Positions 63,113 through 64,000 of a stretch of 64,000 nt of DNA are shown one piece after another. The notes under the pieces are model-generated. The model ran no database searches. It had not been told where the DNA came from and saw nothing but the letters and a program-made list of their open reading frames with translations. Both the position numbers and the translations under genes were made by a program. The DNA is from Marsupella aquatica (taxonomy: Eukaryota > Marchantiophyta). The stretch is from positions 11,346,001 through 11,410,000 of the forward strand of contig OZ316896.1 of the NCBI GenBank assembly GCA_973895155.1, read 5' to 3'. Position 1 is the stretch's first letter. Each line of letters starts with the position of its first letter.

Positions 63113-64000
63113 AGTCAGATCATTAAGTCAATCTTATCATCTATCAAAACATCTCAACAGTATAATATGCAATATATCCCACTCTATTTTTCTCATGGAC
63201 TGTTTACAAAATGTCATTTGGCGGGAAATGAGCCAATGGCCAAGGAGGCCATTGTGTACCTTTTCCATGCCTAACCTGTCATTTCCCCCTTAGCTAGAAC
63301 ACTCATTGAAATCCAATTGTCAAGCCAACTTGCGAACTCCATCCGACTTGCGGACTCCCTCCAATGTCCAAGTGTCTAGCCATCTCACTTAATCCTCAAA
63401 AACTTTTTTGCTCAACAGCAATTGCTAACAAAAATATAGTACAAATGCAGAGGCATTGGACTAGTCTACACTATTAGTGGAGATTAGCTATCAAAGTCTA
63501 GGGTTCATGACAAACTGTGTAAAGTGAAGTCATATGCTGCAATTTATCAGGTAATATTCTTTATTCATTCAAACTATCCCTGTGACTAGGGATGGGCATG
63601 GAGAGCCTGCATACAAGGAGCTCTTCCTGGGCTATGCACTAGTATTGGTGCCAGTCAGCACTCACCAACAAGCAGGTGTGTGGGGTAGGGTGCCCGGCAG
63701 GGTGGAGAGAAATCCTCCGGCAAAAAAAACACCAATCCTCCTCCCCCTAAGCAGCTCCCTCTGAGCGTCCCTGATGACTCCCTCCCTCCTTGGCCACATT
63801 GGAAGGATGCCTTTTCTTGACCATTGTGCTATATGGCTGAAGATATTCATTCTTGAGAAACTCATTTATTGTTCCCCATTGGGTCCGGCAAGTCAATGTT
63901 GCTGTCATCACCCACTGCCTATCATGTAAAGAAAGTGAAGACTTGAGGGTGTATGCAAGGGTGTATGTCTCCCCATTTCCAAATGTTGACAGTTCATGGA
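63113..64000. other. Spacer related to the 62.1-62.9 kb segment; no gene
   Basis: Positions 63121-63235 (AGTCAATCTT, CTCATGG, AAATGTCATTTGGCGGGAA) resemble 62110-62292, and 63300-63430 (ATCCAATTGTCAAGCCAACT, CATCTCACTTA, GCTCAACA) resembles 62765-62855. From about 63430 to the end nothing is recognised. Confidence 0.5.

Overview
The window is nuclear DNA of a land plant. The evidence is four multi-domain genes of plant type with plant-specific sequence features. Three of them are split by short introns (about 90-850 bp), and every intron I placed has GT-AG ends. The fourth gene is intronless. Short introns, long GC/CT-rich leaders and wide repeat-filled spaces would fit a non-seed plant such as a bryophyte, but that placement is inference; I cannot name the species.

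Layout. 1-2.6 kb: intergenic, with diverged direct repeats and short coding-like relics. 2.66-7.66 kb: GC-rich leader and a complete 10-exon importin-alpha gene (+). 7.66-12.1 kb: 3' flank and spacer, with two matching hairpins, short tandem duplications and a 48-bp minisatellite. 12.1-32.4 kb: leader and a complete 31-exon BEACH-domain gene of the plant BCHC class (+, 3398 residues predicted). 32.4-40.7 kb: spacer with several minisatellites and one weak small-gene candidate at 38.3-38.7 kb. 40.7-42.4 kb: intronless GH37 trehalase (-). 42.4-57.2 kb: long spacer with tandem and dispersed repeats, an orphan TATA box and a CpG-rich patch. 57.2-61.6 kb: complete 12-exon mitochondrial-type phosphatidylserine decarboxylase (-). 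61.6-64 kb: its leader, then more tandem duplications.

The genes are unrelated housekeeping functions: nuclear protein import, membrane trafficking or RNP scaffolding, trehalose breakdown, and phosphatidylethanolamine synthesis. Nothing suggests a cluster or operon. Exon models were assembled by hand from reading frame, splice-site consensus and remembered family sequence. All three spliced models close in frame (1593, 10197 and 1452 nt), which is strong internal support. UTR ends are not determined. I found no clear novel system. The most interesting points are a short upstream ORF whose stop overlaps the BCHC start codon, the intronless GC-rich trehalase, a lineage-type repeat-bearing N-terminus on BCHC, and the unusual density of small tandem arrays between genes.
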